Source of the DNA: JACDAN01 sp036380355
GTDB lineage: Bacteria; Actinomycetota; Thermoleophilia; Gaiellales; Gaiellaceae
DNA length: 28,801 nucleotides
NCBI GenBank assembly: GCA_036380355.1
Contig: DASVEW010000044.1
Coordinates: forward strand, 1-28,801
Direction: 5' to 3'
Positions 6,632 to 14,300 of this stretch are shown piece by piece. Each line of letters opens with the position of its first letter. The stretch's first letter is position 1. Under the pieces are notes generated by a model. That model was not told the DNA's origin. It made no database searches and saw nothing but the letters and a program-made list of their open reading frames with translations. The position numbers were made by a program, and so were the translations under genes.

Positions 6632-7885
6632 GTGGCGACGACGGAGTACGAGGGCCTGCCCGAGCTCGCAGGTGACGCGCCCGGGCCGCCCGGCACCGTC
6701 GTCATGAAGTTCGGCGGGACCTCAGTTGCCGACACCGACCGCCTCAAGGCGGTCGCGCGGCGCCTGGTCGCAGCCCGCAACGCGGGAAACCGCGTCGTCG
6801 CCGTCCTCTCCGCGATGGGCGAGACGACCGACGAGCTCCTCCGCCTCGCGCAGGAGGTCTCACCCACGCCGGCGCCGCGGGAGGTGGACATGCTGATCTC
6901 GGTCGGCGAGCGGATCTCGTGCGCGCTCTGCGCGATGGCGATCCACGATCTCGGGCACGAAGCGATCTCGCTGACGGGCTCGCAGGCCGGGATCGTCACG
7001 GACACCGTGCACGGGCGCGCCAAGATCGTCGACGTCCGCGCCCGACGCATCCACGAGTCGCTCGACCAGGACCGCATCGTCCTCGTCGCCGGCTTCCAGG
7101 GCGTCTCGACCGCCTTCGACGTGACGACGCTCGGCCGCGGAGGCTCCAACCTGACGGCCGTCGCGCTCGCCGCGGCGCTCGGCGCGGACGCGTGCGAGAT
7201 GTACACGGACGTGGAGGGCGTGTTCACGGCCGACCCGCGTCTCGTTCCGTCAGCGCGCAAGCTCCACGCGATCAGCTACGAGGAGATGCTCGAGATGGCG
7301 GCATCGGGCGCGAAAATCCTCCAGCTACGCTCGGTCGAGTTCGCGCGCAACCACGGCGTCAAGCTCCACGTACGCTCCAGCTTCAGCGATTCGCCGGGCA
7401 CCTGGATCCGGGAGGAGGACGAACGGATGCTCGAGAAGGCGATCATCTCCGGCATCACGCACGCGCTCGAGGAGACGGTCTACCGCGTCGACGGTGTTAC
7501 GCCGGCGCGGTTGTTCGAGTCGCTCTCCGATGCGGGAGTCAGCGTCGACACGATCCTCCAGACCGGCCCGGAGATCGTGTTCTCCGGGCCCAACTCGGAG
7601 GCACGAGACATCGCCGCCGCCCTCGACCGGCTCGGCGTCTCGTGGTCGTCGCGGGACGACCTCGGCAGGGTCAGCGTGGTCGGCGCGGGCATGAGGTCGC
7701 ATCCGGGGGTCGCCGGCAGGACGTTCGCGACGCTCGGGGAGCTCGGGATCGACCCCGAGATCGTGTGCACGTCGCCGATCATGATCGCCTGCTTCGTCGA
7801 TCTCGGTCGTGTAGAGGACGCCGTTCAGGCGCTCCATGCCGCGTTCGAGCTCGACGCCGAGGAGGCCGCTCGTGCCCACGGCTAG
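6632..7885 (+). CDS. lysC: Aspartate kinase
   Basis: 417 aa from GTG 6632, chosen because AGGAG (6618-6622) sits 9 nt upstream; the TTG at 6626 would leave only 3 nt. The kinase domain shows VVMKFGGTSVAD at about residues 24-35, ISVGERIS, the LGRGGSNLTAVALAAALGA loop and YTDVEGVFTADPR. Two ACT domains follow from about residue 265 (one with DTILQTGPEIVFSG, another near VSVVGAGMRSHPGV). It phosphorylates aspartate, the first step toward lysine, diaminopimelate, threonine and methionine. The ACT domains imply feedback control by end-product amino acids. About 22 unconserved residues precede the FGGTS motif, longer than usual. The gene overlaps asd by 14 bp, a classic pathway pair. Confidence 0.96.
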   Translation: MATTEYEGLPELAGDAPGPPGTVVMKFGGTSVADTDRLKAVARRLVAARNAGNRVVAVLSAMGETTDELLRLAQEVSPTPAPREVDMLISVGERISCALCAMAIHDLGHEAISLTGSQAGIVTDTVHGRAKIVDVRARRIHESLDQDRIVLVAGFQGVSTAFDVTTLGRGGSNLTAVALAAALGADACEMYTDVEGVFTADPRLVPSARKLHAISYEEMLEMAASGAKILQLRSVEFARNHGVKLHVRSSFSDSPGTWIREEDERMLEKAIISGITHALEETVYRVDGVTPARLFESLSDAGVSVDTILQTGPEIVFSGPNSEARDIAAALDRLGVSWSSRDDLGRVSVVGAGMRSHPGVAGRTFATLGELGIDPEIVCTSPIMIACFVDLGRVEDAVQALHAAFELDAEEAARAHG

Positions 7886-8813
7886 GGTCGGCGTCGTCGG
7901 CGCCACCGGCGTCGTCGGCACCGTGACGCTCGAGCTCCTGGCAGAGCGCGGGTTCTCCGACGTCCGCGCGTATGCGTCGGCGCGGTCGGCGGGCTCGGAG
8001 GTGCGGTACGGCGGGGGCTCTCTCACGGTCGCCGAAGCGACACCCGAGCGACTGGCGTCGGACGGGCTCGACCTCTGCTTCTTCTCGGTCGGAACGGGCC
8101 CGAGCTCCGAGCTCGTCCCGCCCACGGCCGATGCGGGCACGACCTGCATCGACAAGTCGGACGCGTTCCGGCTCGCGGACGGGATCCCGCTCGTGGTCGC
8201 GGGAGTCAATGACGGCGCCCTCGACGGCGGCCCGATCGTTGCGAACCCGAACTGCTCGGCGATCCAGCTCGCCTGCGTCCTCAAGCCGCTGCACGACGTT
8301 GCGGGCCTGCGGCGGGTGCGGCTGGCGACCTACCAGGCGATGTCGGGCGCCGGCGACCCGGGCGTCGAGCGGCTGCGGGCCGTCGAGCCGATGCGGGCCG
8401 ACCTGGCGATGGACTGGGAGCTCGAGGGCGACGAGTTCAGCGAGGAGTCGAAGCTCCGCGCCGAGACGCGGAAGATCCTGGGGCTGCCGGACCTGCCGAT
8501 CCAGGCCACCTGCATCCGGATCCCCGTGCTCGTCGGCCACGGCCAGGCGATCTGGGTCGAGACGGAGGAGCCGCTCGGTCCCGAGCAGGCCCGGTCGATC
8601 CTCGCTTCGGCGCCGCACCTCGCGCTGGAGGACTTCCCGACTCCGGGCTCGGCGGCGGGGCGCGACGAGGTGCTCGTCGGACGGATCCGCCGGGGCTCGG
8701 AGCCGAACGAGATCGCCCTGTGGGCCGTGAACGACAACCTGCGCAAGGGCGCTGCGCTGAACGCGATGCAGATCGCAGAGCTGATCCTCGCCCGCGAGCC
8801 GGTCTCGGCCTGA
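7872..8813 (+). CDS. asd: Aspartate-semialdehyde dehydrogenase
   Basis: 313 aa from GTG 7872, which has GAGGAGG 6 nt upstream; the open frame continues upstream inside lysC but has no such site. The N-terminal NADP site reads GVVGATGVVG. The catalytic cysteine is in VANPNCSAIQL, and the active-site His region is RIPVLVGHGQAIWVE. The end NDNLRKGAALNAMQIAEL is diagnostic of the family. It reduces aspartyl phosphate to aspartate semialdehyde, the step after LysC. It is somewhat shorter than many family members (330-370 aa). The gene overlaps lysC by 14 bp, so the two are very likely co-translated. Downstream lies the foldback element, which may also end this transcript. Confidence 0.95.
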   Translation: MPTARVGVVGATGVVGTVTLELLAERGFSDVRAYASARSAGSEVRYGGGSLTVAEATPERLASDGLDLCFFSVGTGPSSELVPPTADAGTTCIDKSDAFRLADGIPLVVAGVNDGALDGGPIVANPNCSAIQLACVLKPLHDVAGLRRVRLATYQAMSGAGDPGVERLRAVEPMRADLAMDWELEGDEFSEESKLRAETRKILGLPDLPIQATCIRIPVLVGHGQAIWVETEEPLGPEQARSILASAPHLALEDFPTPGSAAGRDEVLVGRIRRGSEPNEIALWAVNDNLRKGAALNAMQIAELILAREPVSA

Positions 8814-8841
8814 GCCTCAGCTCTCAACAGCCAGATCGTCC

Positions 8842-9011
8842 CTAAGAACTCGTTTCAGAATGTGGCTCGTCGCCGGGGTGCGATGGGTGGATGCCAGGCC
8901 CGGACGCAGACCGCGTCCATATCAAGTCGATATGGGCGCGGTTGAGGACGACGCCTGGCGCCGCCCAGCGCAGCCTGGCGGCACAGCTCTCATTTTGGAA
9001 CGAGTTCTAAG
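8842..9011. repeat. 170-bp foldback element (MITE-like), between convergent genes
   Basis: The whole segment folds on itself. Ends: the left arm from 8842 (CTAAGAACTCGTTTCAGAATG) is complementary to the right arm ending at 9011, with two or three mismatches. Middle: GCCAGGC (8893-8899) pairs with GCCTGGC (8953-8959), and 8879-8890 is largely complementary to 8961-8975. Tip: 8910-8923 pairs with 8929-8942 (14 bp, one G-T) around AAGTC. A TAA triplet flanks the GAACTCG...CGAGTTC ends on both sides (8843-8845 and 9008-9010), as a 3-bp target duplication would. No transposase is present. Alternatively it is an oversized bidirectional terminator. Confidence 0.6.
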
Positions 9012-9021
9012 ACGCCAGGGT

Positions 9022-9645
9022 TCAGGGCCGGCGCGGGACGGGAGCCGGCTCGGGCTCGAGCACCTCCCGGACGCGGCGGAGGAGCCTCGCCCGCTTCTTC
9101 TCCTCAACCGGCACGAGCCCGCCGAGCTCGAGACGGGCGAGCTCGACGCGACCCAGCCGCCGGACCGTCTGGAAGCCGAAGTCGGCGAGGAAGTCGCTCG
9201 GGAAGACCGTCCGGTGGACGAGGAACCGCTGCTCGGTCGACTCGCCCTCGACGTAGCGGTACCCGAAGGCCTCGATCGCCTTGCCGCCGCGCTCTCGCAC
9301 GTCGGCGATCGCAGCGAGGAAGAGCGACTGCATGACCCACTGCGCCGAGCCCTCGACGAGGTAGGCGCACGTGATCAGCACGGCGTCCTCGTCCGGGGGG
9401 CCCGCCGGCAGCGACTCCGCGCGGGGAAAGAGCTCCGAGGGCCCGTACTGCATCGACCCCAGGACGCGGCCGTCGTCGTCCACGTACATCGTCCCCCAGG
9501 CACCCCAGTCATCCTCGGCGCGCTCGATCCACTTCCGCTTGGACGCCGTCCGGCCCGGCTTCGACTGCCAGAAGACGCAGTCGTGGCAGACGGTCGGCGC
9601 GCTGGGCAGCGTCGCGCCGGTCAGGCCTCGAAGTCTCGTGGTCAC
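9022..9645 (-). CDS. GNAT-like acetyltransferase, uncharacterised (207 aa)
   Basis: GTG 9645 to TGA 9022. An N-terminal CxxC (TVCHDCVFWQ, about residues 18-27) precedes a GNAT-like fold: WGTMYVDDDGRVLGSMQYGP (strands with acceptor-side residues), VLITCAYLVEGSAQWVMQSLFLAAIADVRERGGKAIEAFGYRY (CoA-side strand and helix), and FLADFGFQTVRRLGRVELARLEL near the C-terminus. The classic R/Q-x-x-G-x-G/A loop is not obvious, so acetyltransferase activity is tentative. The start has no Shine-Dalgarno but a TACACT box 7 nt upstream, suggesting a leaderless mRNA of its own after the strong hairpin at the end of the upstream phosphoesterase gene. The CxxC could bind a metal. Confidence 0.65.
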   Translation of the reverse strand: MTTRLRGLTGATLPSAPTVCHDCVFWQSKPGRTASKRKWIERAEDDWGAWGTMYVDDDGRVLGSMQYGPSELFPRAESLPAGPPDEDAVLITCAYLVEGSAQWVMQSLFLAAIADVRERGGKAIEAFGYRYVEGESTEQRFLVHRTVFPSDFLADFGFQTVRRLGRVELARLELGGLVPVEEKKRARLLRRVREVLEPEPAPVPRRP

Positions 9646-9652
9646 GCCGCCG

Positions 9653-9658
9653 AGTGTA
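9653..9658 (-). promoter_or_regulatory. -10-like TACACT before the GNAT-like gene
   Basis: The TANNNT hexamer ends 7 nt before GTG 9645, with no Shine-Dalgarno between, as in leaderless actinobacterial transcripts. Confidence 0.4.
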
Positions 9659-9712
9659 GGAGGTCGCTCCAGTGCGAGGCTCGACTCAGCCCTCGCGCTG
9701 GAGCGACCTCCT
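9658..9712 (-). terminator. 22-bp perfect hairpin at the end of the metallophosphoesterase gene
   Basis: AGGAGGTCGCTCCAG (9658-9672) is the exact complement of 9698-9712. The pairing continues inward through one G-T and six more pairs, leaving an 11-nt loop (9680-9690) that contains the stop codon (9686-9688). One arm encodes the last residues of the phosphoesterase (RRSLQRE). It probably ends transcription of the sdh-phosphoesterase operon; there is no U-tract. Confidence 0.6.
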
Positions 9713-10513
9713 CAAGACGAGCTCGTACGCAGCCGGGCGCGCGAAGAAGCGGAACGGGACGAACGTCGTCCCCAGCCCGGCCGACAGGTGCAGCACTCCG
9801 CCCGGCCGCTCGTAGAGCCCCTCGACGTACGTCCACCGCAGGTGGGCAAGCCGGACGCGGCCGCCGGGGTACGGAACCGTGATCTGTCCCGCATGCAGAT
9901 GGCCCGAGAGGACCAGGTCGAACACGCCCGGCTCCAACCGGTCGATCACCTGCGGGAAGTGGCACAGGAGGATCCGGAGGTCGGCCGAATCGTCCGCGAA
10001 GCGCTCGGGACGCGAGGTTCCTCGCCGGTACGACCGCGGATCGACGCCGACGATCTGGACGCGGCGGCCGCGGATCTCGACCGTCGCCGCCTCGTCGGCG
10101 AGCAGCCGTGCCGGCCCGAGCTCGTCCAGCTCCACGGGCCGCGAGAACGGGTCCTTCGACACCGCGTAGTCGTGGTTCCCGAGCACCGCGTACGCGCTGG
10201 GCAGCCGCTCGACGAACTGTCGGAGCCGCGCCTCTCCGCGCGGGCGAGACAGGAGGTCGCCGGAGATGAGCGTCAGGTCGGGCTGCCGCTCCTCCACCCA
10301 CTCGACCGCCCGCTCGACGGCACGCGTTCCACGTGAGGGCACCCCGAGATGGAAGTCCGACAGGTGCGCGACGCGGAGCCCGTCGAGCTCCGGCGGCAGC
10401 CGTCGCAGACGCACGGGCTCCACCTCGAGCCGCACCCACCCGGCCTCGAACCAGCCCCAGGCGGCAGCGGCTGCTCCGGCGCCCGCGACACCGAGCAGCG
10501 CCGCAGGGATCAG
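9686..10513 (-). CDS. Membrane-anchored calcineurin-like metallophosphoesterase (YkuE-like)
   Basis: 275 aa if it starts at CTG 10513. All five metallophosphoesterase blocks are present: HLSDFHLG, SGDLL, LGNHD, LLCHFP and SGHLHAGQ, providing the di-metal ligands. The N-terminus from CTG reads as a hydrophobic anchor (LIPAALLGVAGAGAAAAAWGW) followed by EVEPVRLRRLPPELDGLRVAHLS, the usual YkuE-type arrangement. No ATG, GTG or TTG lies in frame before this anchor. The next start is GTG 10435, after it, which would give 249 aa without an anchor. The CTG overlaps the stop of the CCG-domain gene as CTGA. Family members act on phospholipid head groups or pyrophosphates outside the cell; the substrate here is unknown. 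It is the last gene of the sdh operon. Confidence 0.85.
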   Translation of the reverse strand: MIPAALLGVAGAGAAAAAWGWFEAGWVRLEVEPVRLRRLPPELDGLRVAHLSDFHLGVPSRGTRAVERAVEWVEERQPDLTLISGDLLSRPRGEARLRQFVERLPSAYAVLGNHDYAVSKDPFSRPVELDELGPARLLADEAATVEIRGRRVQIVGVDPRSYRRGTSRPERFADDSADLRILLCHFPQVIDRLEPGVFDLVLSGHLHAGQITVPYPGGRVRLAHLRWTYVEGLYERPGGVLHLSAGLGTTFVPFRFFARPAAYELVLRRSLQREG

Positions 10514-11391
10514 GTTTGGAGCTTCTCGAGCACGGGCGTCACCGGGACGACGTGACGCTTGAACTTGAGCTCGGACTCCTCGAGCCCCGCCGCGACGCCG
10601 ATCAGCTGGGAGAGATGGAGGATCGGCATCTGGAACTGCCGTCCCGTCGACTCCTCCAGCTTCTGCTGCCAGGCGTCGAGCGAGAGGTGGCAGAGCGGGC
10701 ACGGCGTCACCATCGCGTCGGCCCCGGCCTCCATCGCCTGCTCGATCGGCTGGATCAGCTCGCGGAGCGCCGTCTCCTCGCGCGCCTGGATGATCGGGAA
10801 GCCGCAGCACTTGATCTTCGCCGGATAGTCGACGGGCTCGCCGCCGCAGGCCTGGATGATCGCCTCGAGCGACCACGGCTGATCCGGGTTCTCGAAGCCG
10901 AGGAGCTTCGACGGGCGAAGGATCTGGCAGCCGTAGAACGGCGCGATCCTGAGCCCCTTGAGCCCCTTGTGCGCGGACTGCTGCAGCCGCTCGTAGCCGT
11001 CGCCCTCCGCGATCATCCAGAGCAGGTGCTTGACCTCGACGCCGCCGGAGTACGGCGGCACGCCGACCGCCTCGAGGTTCGCGTTCACCCGCTCGCGGAG
11101 CTCGTCGTCGTTCTGCAGCGCGAGGTTCGCCTGCCGGAGGTTCAGCGTGCAGACGTTGCAGACCGTCATCAGCGTGTCCGACCCGGTCGCCTCGCCGTAC
11201 GCGAGGATCCGCGCGTTCAGGTGGAGGTAGTAGTCCGGCTCGGCCTCGTGGATGTCGCCGGCGCCGCAGCACGTGACCGACTCCAGCTCCTCGAGCTCGA
11301 TCCCGACGCGCGGAGCGAGCGCCTTCGTCGAGGTGTCGAGCTCCTTCGCCGACAGCGCGGCCAAGCAGCCCTTGTAGTACGCGACTCTCAT
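10510..11391 (-). CDS. CCG-domain subunit of succinate dehydrogenase (SdhE/SdhC of class-E SQR; HdrB-like)
   Basis: 293 aa from ATG 11391, overlapping the sdhB stop as TGATG. Two cysteine-rich CCG domains are complete. The first has YYKGC, TCCGAG and CNVC; the second has FYGCQ, KCCGF and CPLC. This is the heterodisulfide-reductase-B fold, which binds an unusual Fe-S cluster. There are no membrane segments. Encoded directly behind sdhA-sdhB, it matches the third subunit of class-E succinate:quinone reductases known from Sulfolobales and some bacteria, where it replaces the haem-b membrane anchor and probably passes electrons to quinone at the membrane surface. No sdhC/sdhD cytochrome genes are nearby. 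A stand-alone heterodisulfide reductase-like protein is less likely given the operon. Confidence 0.88.
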   Translation of the reverse strand: MRVAYYKGCLAALSAKELDTSTKALAPRVGIELEELESVTCCGAGDIHEAEPDYYLHLNARILAYGEATGSDTLMTVCNVCTLNLRQANLALQNDDELRERVNANLEAVGVPPYSGGVEVKHLLWMIAEGDGYERLQQSAHKGLKGLRIAPFYGCQILRPSKLLGFENPDQPWSLEAIIQACGGEPVDYPAKIKCCGFPIIQAREETALRELIQPIEQAMEAGADAMVTPCPLCHLSLDAWQQKLEESTGRQFQMPILHLSQLIGVAAGLEESELKFKRHVVPVTPVLEKLQT

Positions 11392-12536
11392 CAGTCCGCC
11401 TCGCCTCCCTTCGCGCTGGTCGGGCGCAGACCGGGCGTGATGTCCGCCTGGGCCCGGCTGCCCCACCCGGCGGCGCTCCCTTCCGGGTGCTCCTCCGAGA
11501 TCTTCGCCAAGGCCCGCTCGGCCTGGACGATCCCGAGCGCGCCGCGCCGGCCCTGGTGGATGACGACGTCGTAGAGCGCGCGCGCCTCCTCGACCCGGTC
11601 GGCGACGTGGGGCGGGAACGGAAGCGGCACCTTGCCGTGGCGGAAGAGCTTGAGCGCGAACTTCGTCTGCTTGATCGCCGAGATCACGCCCTGCGTCTTC
11701 GGGACGAGCTCGGTCTCGCGGAGCCAGCCGGTCGTCTTCGCCGAGGTGACGAACCACTTGGCGTGCTTCGCGCCCATGTCATGGTCGATCCCCTGCTTGA
11801 TCGACTCGGCGCCCAGCTTCGCGATCGCGTCGCGCGGGTCGACGCCCTTGGGGCACCGCTCGTTGCAGAAGGAGCACCGCGTGCAGTCCCAGATCCCGTG
11901 CTCCTCGTTGAGATCGTTCAGCCGCGGGACGTCGGCGTGGTCGCGCTCGTCGCCGACGAAGCGGAACCCCTTCGCGAGCGCCGCCGGGCCGAGGAAGTCG
12001 GGGTCGGACTCCATCGAGTTGCACTCGGAGACGCAGCAGCCGCACATGATGCAGAGCGCCTCCTTGTGGATCACGTTCATCGCCTGTTGCGAGACGATGC
12101 GCTCGCGCTCGGCGACCTCGTCGTAGCCGGAGTCGAGCCACGGCTTGACGGCGCGGATCTTGTTCCAGAACGGCCCCATGTCCACGACGAGGTCGCGCAC
12201 GATCGGCAGGTTCCCCATCGGCGAGATCACGGGGACGTGGCCCCGGTCGACGATCGGCTTCATCCGCTCCTTGCAGGCGAGGACGGCGCGCCCGTCCATC
12301 CGCATCCCGCAGGAGCCGCAGATCATCATCCGGCAGCTCTTGCGGTAGGCGAGCGACCCGTCGACCTTGTCCTTGATCAGGTCGAGGACGTCGAGGAGGC
12401 AGGCCCACTCCGGGGCCTCGATCTCGTAGTCCCGGAGCTCGCGCTCGCCCGTCGAGGCGTCGAAGCGCCAGATCTTCAGGGCGACGGTCATCGTCGGCGC
12501 GTCGACCGGCGGCGGCACGTACGAGGTCTCGGTCAT
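11391..12536 (-). CDS. sdhB: Succinate dehydrogenase iron-sulfur subunit, class-E-like, with C-terminal extension
   Basis: 381 aa from ATG 12536, one base after the sdhA stop (TGAGATG). The N-terminal ferredoxin domain has the [2Fe-2S] cysteines 68, 73, 76 and 88 (SCRMMICGSCG...LAC). The second domain has C162-x2-C165-x2-C168-x3-C172 for a [4Fe-4S] cluster, then C218-x2-C221-x2-C224-x3-C228-P. In ordinary SdhB the residue at position 221 is not cysteine and the cluster is [3Fe-4S]. The extra cysteine predicts a second [4Fe-4S], a class-E hallmark. The protein is about 110-130 residues longer than typical SdhB; the tail is charged and helical with no further cysteine motifs. It carries electrons from the SdhA flavin to the CCG subunit encoded next. 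Confidence 0.94.
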   Translation of the reverse strand: MTETSYVPPPVDAPTMTVALKIWRFDASTGERELRDYEIEAPEWACLLDVLDLIKDKVDGSLAYRKSCRMMICGSCGMRMDGRAVLACKERMKPIVDRGHVPVISPMGNLPIVRDLVVDMGPFWNKIRAVKPWLDSGYDEVAERERIVSQQAMNVIHKEALCIMCGCCVSECNSMESDPDFLGPAALAKGFRFVGDERDHADVPRLNDLNEEHGIWDCTRCSFCNERCPKGVDPRDAIAKLGAESIKQGIDHDMGAKHAKWFVTSAKTTGWLRETELVPKTQGVISAIKQTKFALKLFRHGKVPLPFPPHVADRVEEARALYDVVIHQGRRGALGIVQAERALAKISEEHPEGSAAGWGSRAQADITPGLRPTSAKGGEAD

Positions 12537-12537
12537 C

Positions 12538-14223
12538 TCAGTACGTCCTCTCCTGGGGCTGCCACTTGGTGATCGTGACCGGTTTCCAGTCGAGCTGAAC
12601 ACTGCCCTGGCCGTCGAGCGTGGTGAGCGTGTGCTTGAGGAAGTTCGCGTCGTCCCGGTTCGGGTAGTCGTGGGGCCGCGCGTGGGCGCCGCGGCTCTCC
12701 TTGCGCGCGAGACCGGCGACGACCATGCACTGCGCGAGGTCGAGCATGAACCCGAGCTCGATCGCCTGCGTGAGGTCGTTGTTGAAGATGTCGCCCTTGT
12801 CGTCGACGACGACCCGCTTGTAGCGCTCCTGCAGCCCCTCGACGATCCGGCCCTGCTCGAGCATCTGCTCCTCACGGCGGAAGACGCCGAAGTTCTCGTG
12901 CATCGTCCTCGCGAGCTCGTCCCGGATCGACCACGGGCGCTCGCCCTCGGAGCGGCTCAGGAGCTCCTTCAGCTCGCGGTGCGCGTCGGCCTCGACGGAG
13001 GGCGGGACGCTGACGGTCGTATGCGTGAGCGCCCACTCGGCCGCCGCGCGCCCGGCGCGCTTCCCGTAGGTGATCGTCTCCATCAGCGCGTTCCCGCCGA
13101 GCCGGTTCGCGCCGTGGACGGAGACGCAGGCGCACTCGCCGGCGGCGTAGAGGCCGGTGACGCTCGTGAGCCCGTCGAGATCCGTGTCGACGCCGCCCAT
13201 GTGGTAGTGGGCGCCCGGCCGGACCGGAATCGGCTCGTAGATCGGGTCGACGCCGGCGTACGTGATCGAGAGCTCGCGCGTCCCGTGCAGCGCCTCGTTG
13301 ATCCGTTCCGCGCCGAGGTGGCGGAGGTCGAGGAGCACGTTGCCGTCGAGCCCGCGGCCCTCGTCGATCTCCGTCTGCTCCGCTCGGGAGATGACGTCGC
13401 GGCTCGCAAGCTCCATCGCGTTCGGCGCGTACCGCTTGAGGAAGCGGTCGCCGTCGGAGTTCAGGAGGTAGGCGCCCTCCCCACGGCACCCCTCGGTGAT
13501 CAGGATCCCCGTGGGCGCCAGCGTGGTCGGGTGGAACTGCATCATTTCCATGTCCTTGAGCGGAACCCCGACGCGGAGCGCCATCGACATCGCGTCACCG
13601 GTGCAGGCGTAGGCATTGGTCGTGCCGACGTAGAGGCGGCCGGCTCCGCCGGTGCAGAGGATCACCGTCTTGGCGCCGATCGTCTTCAGGCCGCCGTTCA
13701 GCAGATCCCAGGCGATGACGCCCTGGCAGCGATCGTCGTCGATGATCAGCTTCCAGGCGAAGTACTCCTCGTAGGCCGGAATGTCGCGCTTCATCACCTG
13801 TTCGTAGAGGACGTGGACGAGCACGTGGCCCGTGATGTCCGCGGCGTACGCGGTGCGAGGCTCTCCGGCGGCGCCGAAGGGGCGTTGCGCGATCCGGCCG
13901 TCCTCGGTCCGCGAGAAGACGGCGCCCCAGTGCTCGAGCTGGTAGACGTCCCCGGGCGCCTCGTCGCAGAGCACCTGGATCGCATCCTGGTCGCCGAGGT
14001 AGTCCGAGCCTTTGACCGTGTCGTAGGCGTGCTTCTCGGGATCGTCGTCGGAGGCGTTCCCGAGCGCGGCGTTGATCCCGCCCTCGGCCGCGCCGGAGTG
14101 GCTGCGGACGGGGTGGATCTTCGAGAGGAGCGCGACGTCCGCCCCGTCGTCGAATGCCTCGATCGCGGCCCGCATCCCGGCGAGCCCCGCGCCAACGACG
14201 AGCACGTCGTGCGTCGCTTCCAC
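12538..14223 (-). CDS. sdhA: Succinate dehydrogenase flavoprotein subunit
   Basis: 561 aa. The FAD site VLVVGAGLAGMRAA is at residues 8-21. SHSGAAEGGINA carries the histidine that binds FAD covalently in SdhA proteins. The substrate and active-site segments are FHPTTLAPTGILITEGCRGEGA, YHMGGVDTD and AGECACVSVHGANRLGGNAL. The usual C-terminal helical domain follows. It oxidises succinate to fumarate in the TCA cycle. It is the first gene of sdhA-sdhB-CCG subunit-phosphoesterase. The start is GTG 14223: no Shine-Dalgarno is seen, but a TAGCGT box lies 9 nt upstream, so the mRNA may be leaderless. pckA lies upstream on the same strand, 77 bp away. Confidence 0.96.
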   Translation of the reverse strand: MEATHDVLVVGAGLAGMRAAIEAFDDGADVALLSKIHPVRSHSGAAEGGINAALGNASDDDPEKHAYDTVKGSDYLGDQDAIQVLCDEAPGDVYQLEHWGAVFSRTEDGRIAQRPFGAAGEPRTAYAADITGHVLVHVLYEQVMKRDIPAYEEYFAWKLIIDDDRCQGVIAWDLLNGGLKTIGAKTVILCTGGAGRLYVGTTNAYACTGDAMSMALRVGVPLKDMEMMQFHPTTLAPTGILITEGCRGEGAYLLNSDGDRFLKRYAPNAMELASRDVISRAEQTEIDEGRGLDGNVLLDLRHLGAERINEALHGTRELSITYAGVDPIYEPIPVRPGAHYHMGGVDTDLDGLTSVTGLYAAGECACVSVHGANRLGGNALMETITYGKRAGRAAAEWALTHTTVSVPPSVEADAHRELKELLSRSEGERPWSIRDELARTMHENFGVFRREEQMLEQGRIVEGLQERYKRVVVDDKGDIFNNDLTQAIELGFMLDLAQCMVVAGLARKESRGAHARPHDYPNRDDANFLKHTLTTLDGQGSVQLDWKPVTITKWQPQERTY

Positions 14224-14232
14224 TACGGTCGG

Positions 14233-14238
14233 ACGCTA
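14233..14238 (-). promoter_or_regulatory. -10-like TAGCGT before sdhA
   Basis: TANNNT hexamer 9 nt before GTG 14223; fits a leaderless promoter. Confidence 0.4.
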
Positions 14239-14300
14239 TCGGACGCAGGGTCCCTGCGGAGTCGTAACGTTTGCGGCGAGTTCCGCCGTTCCGGAGCCGG

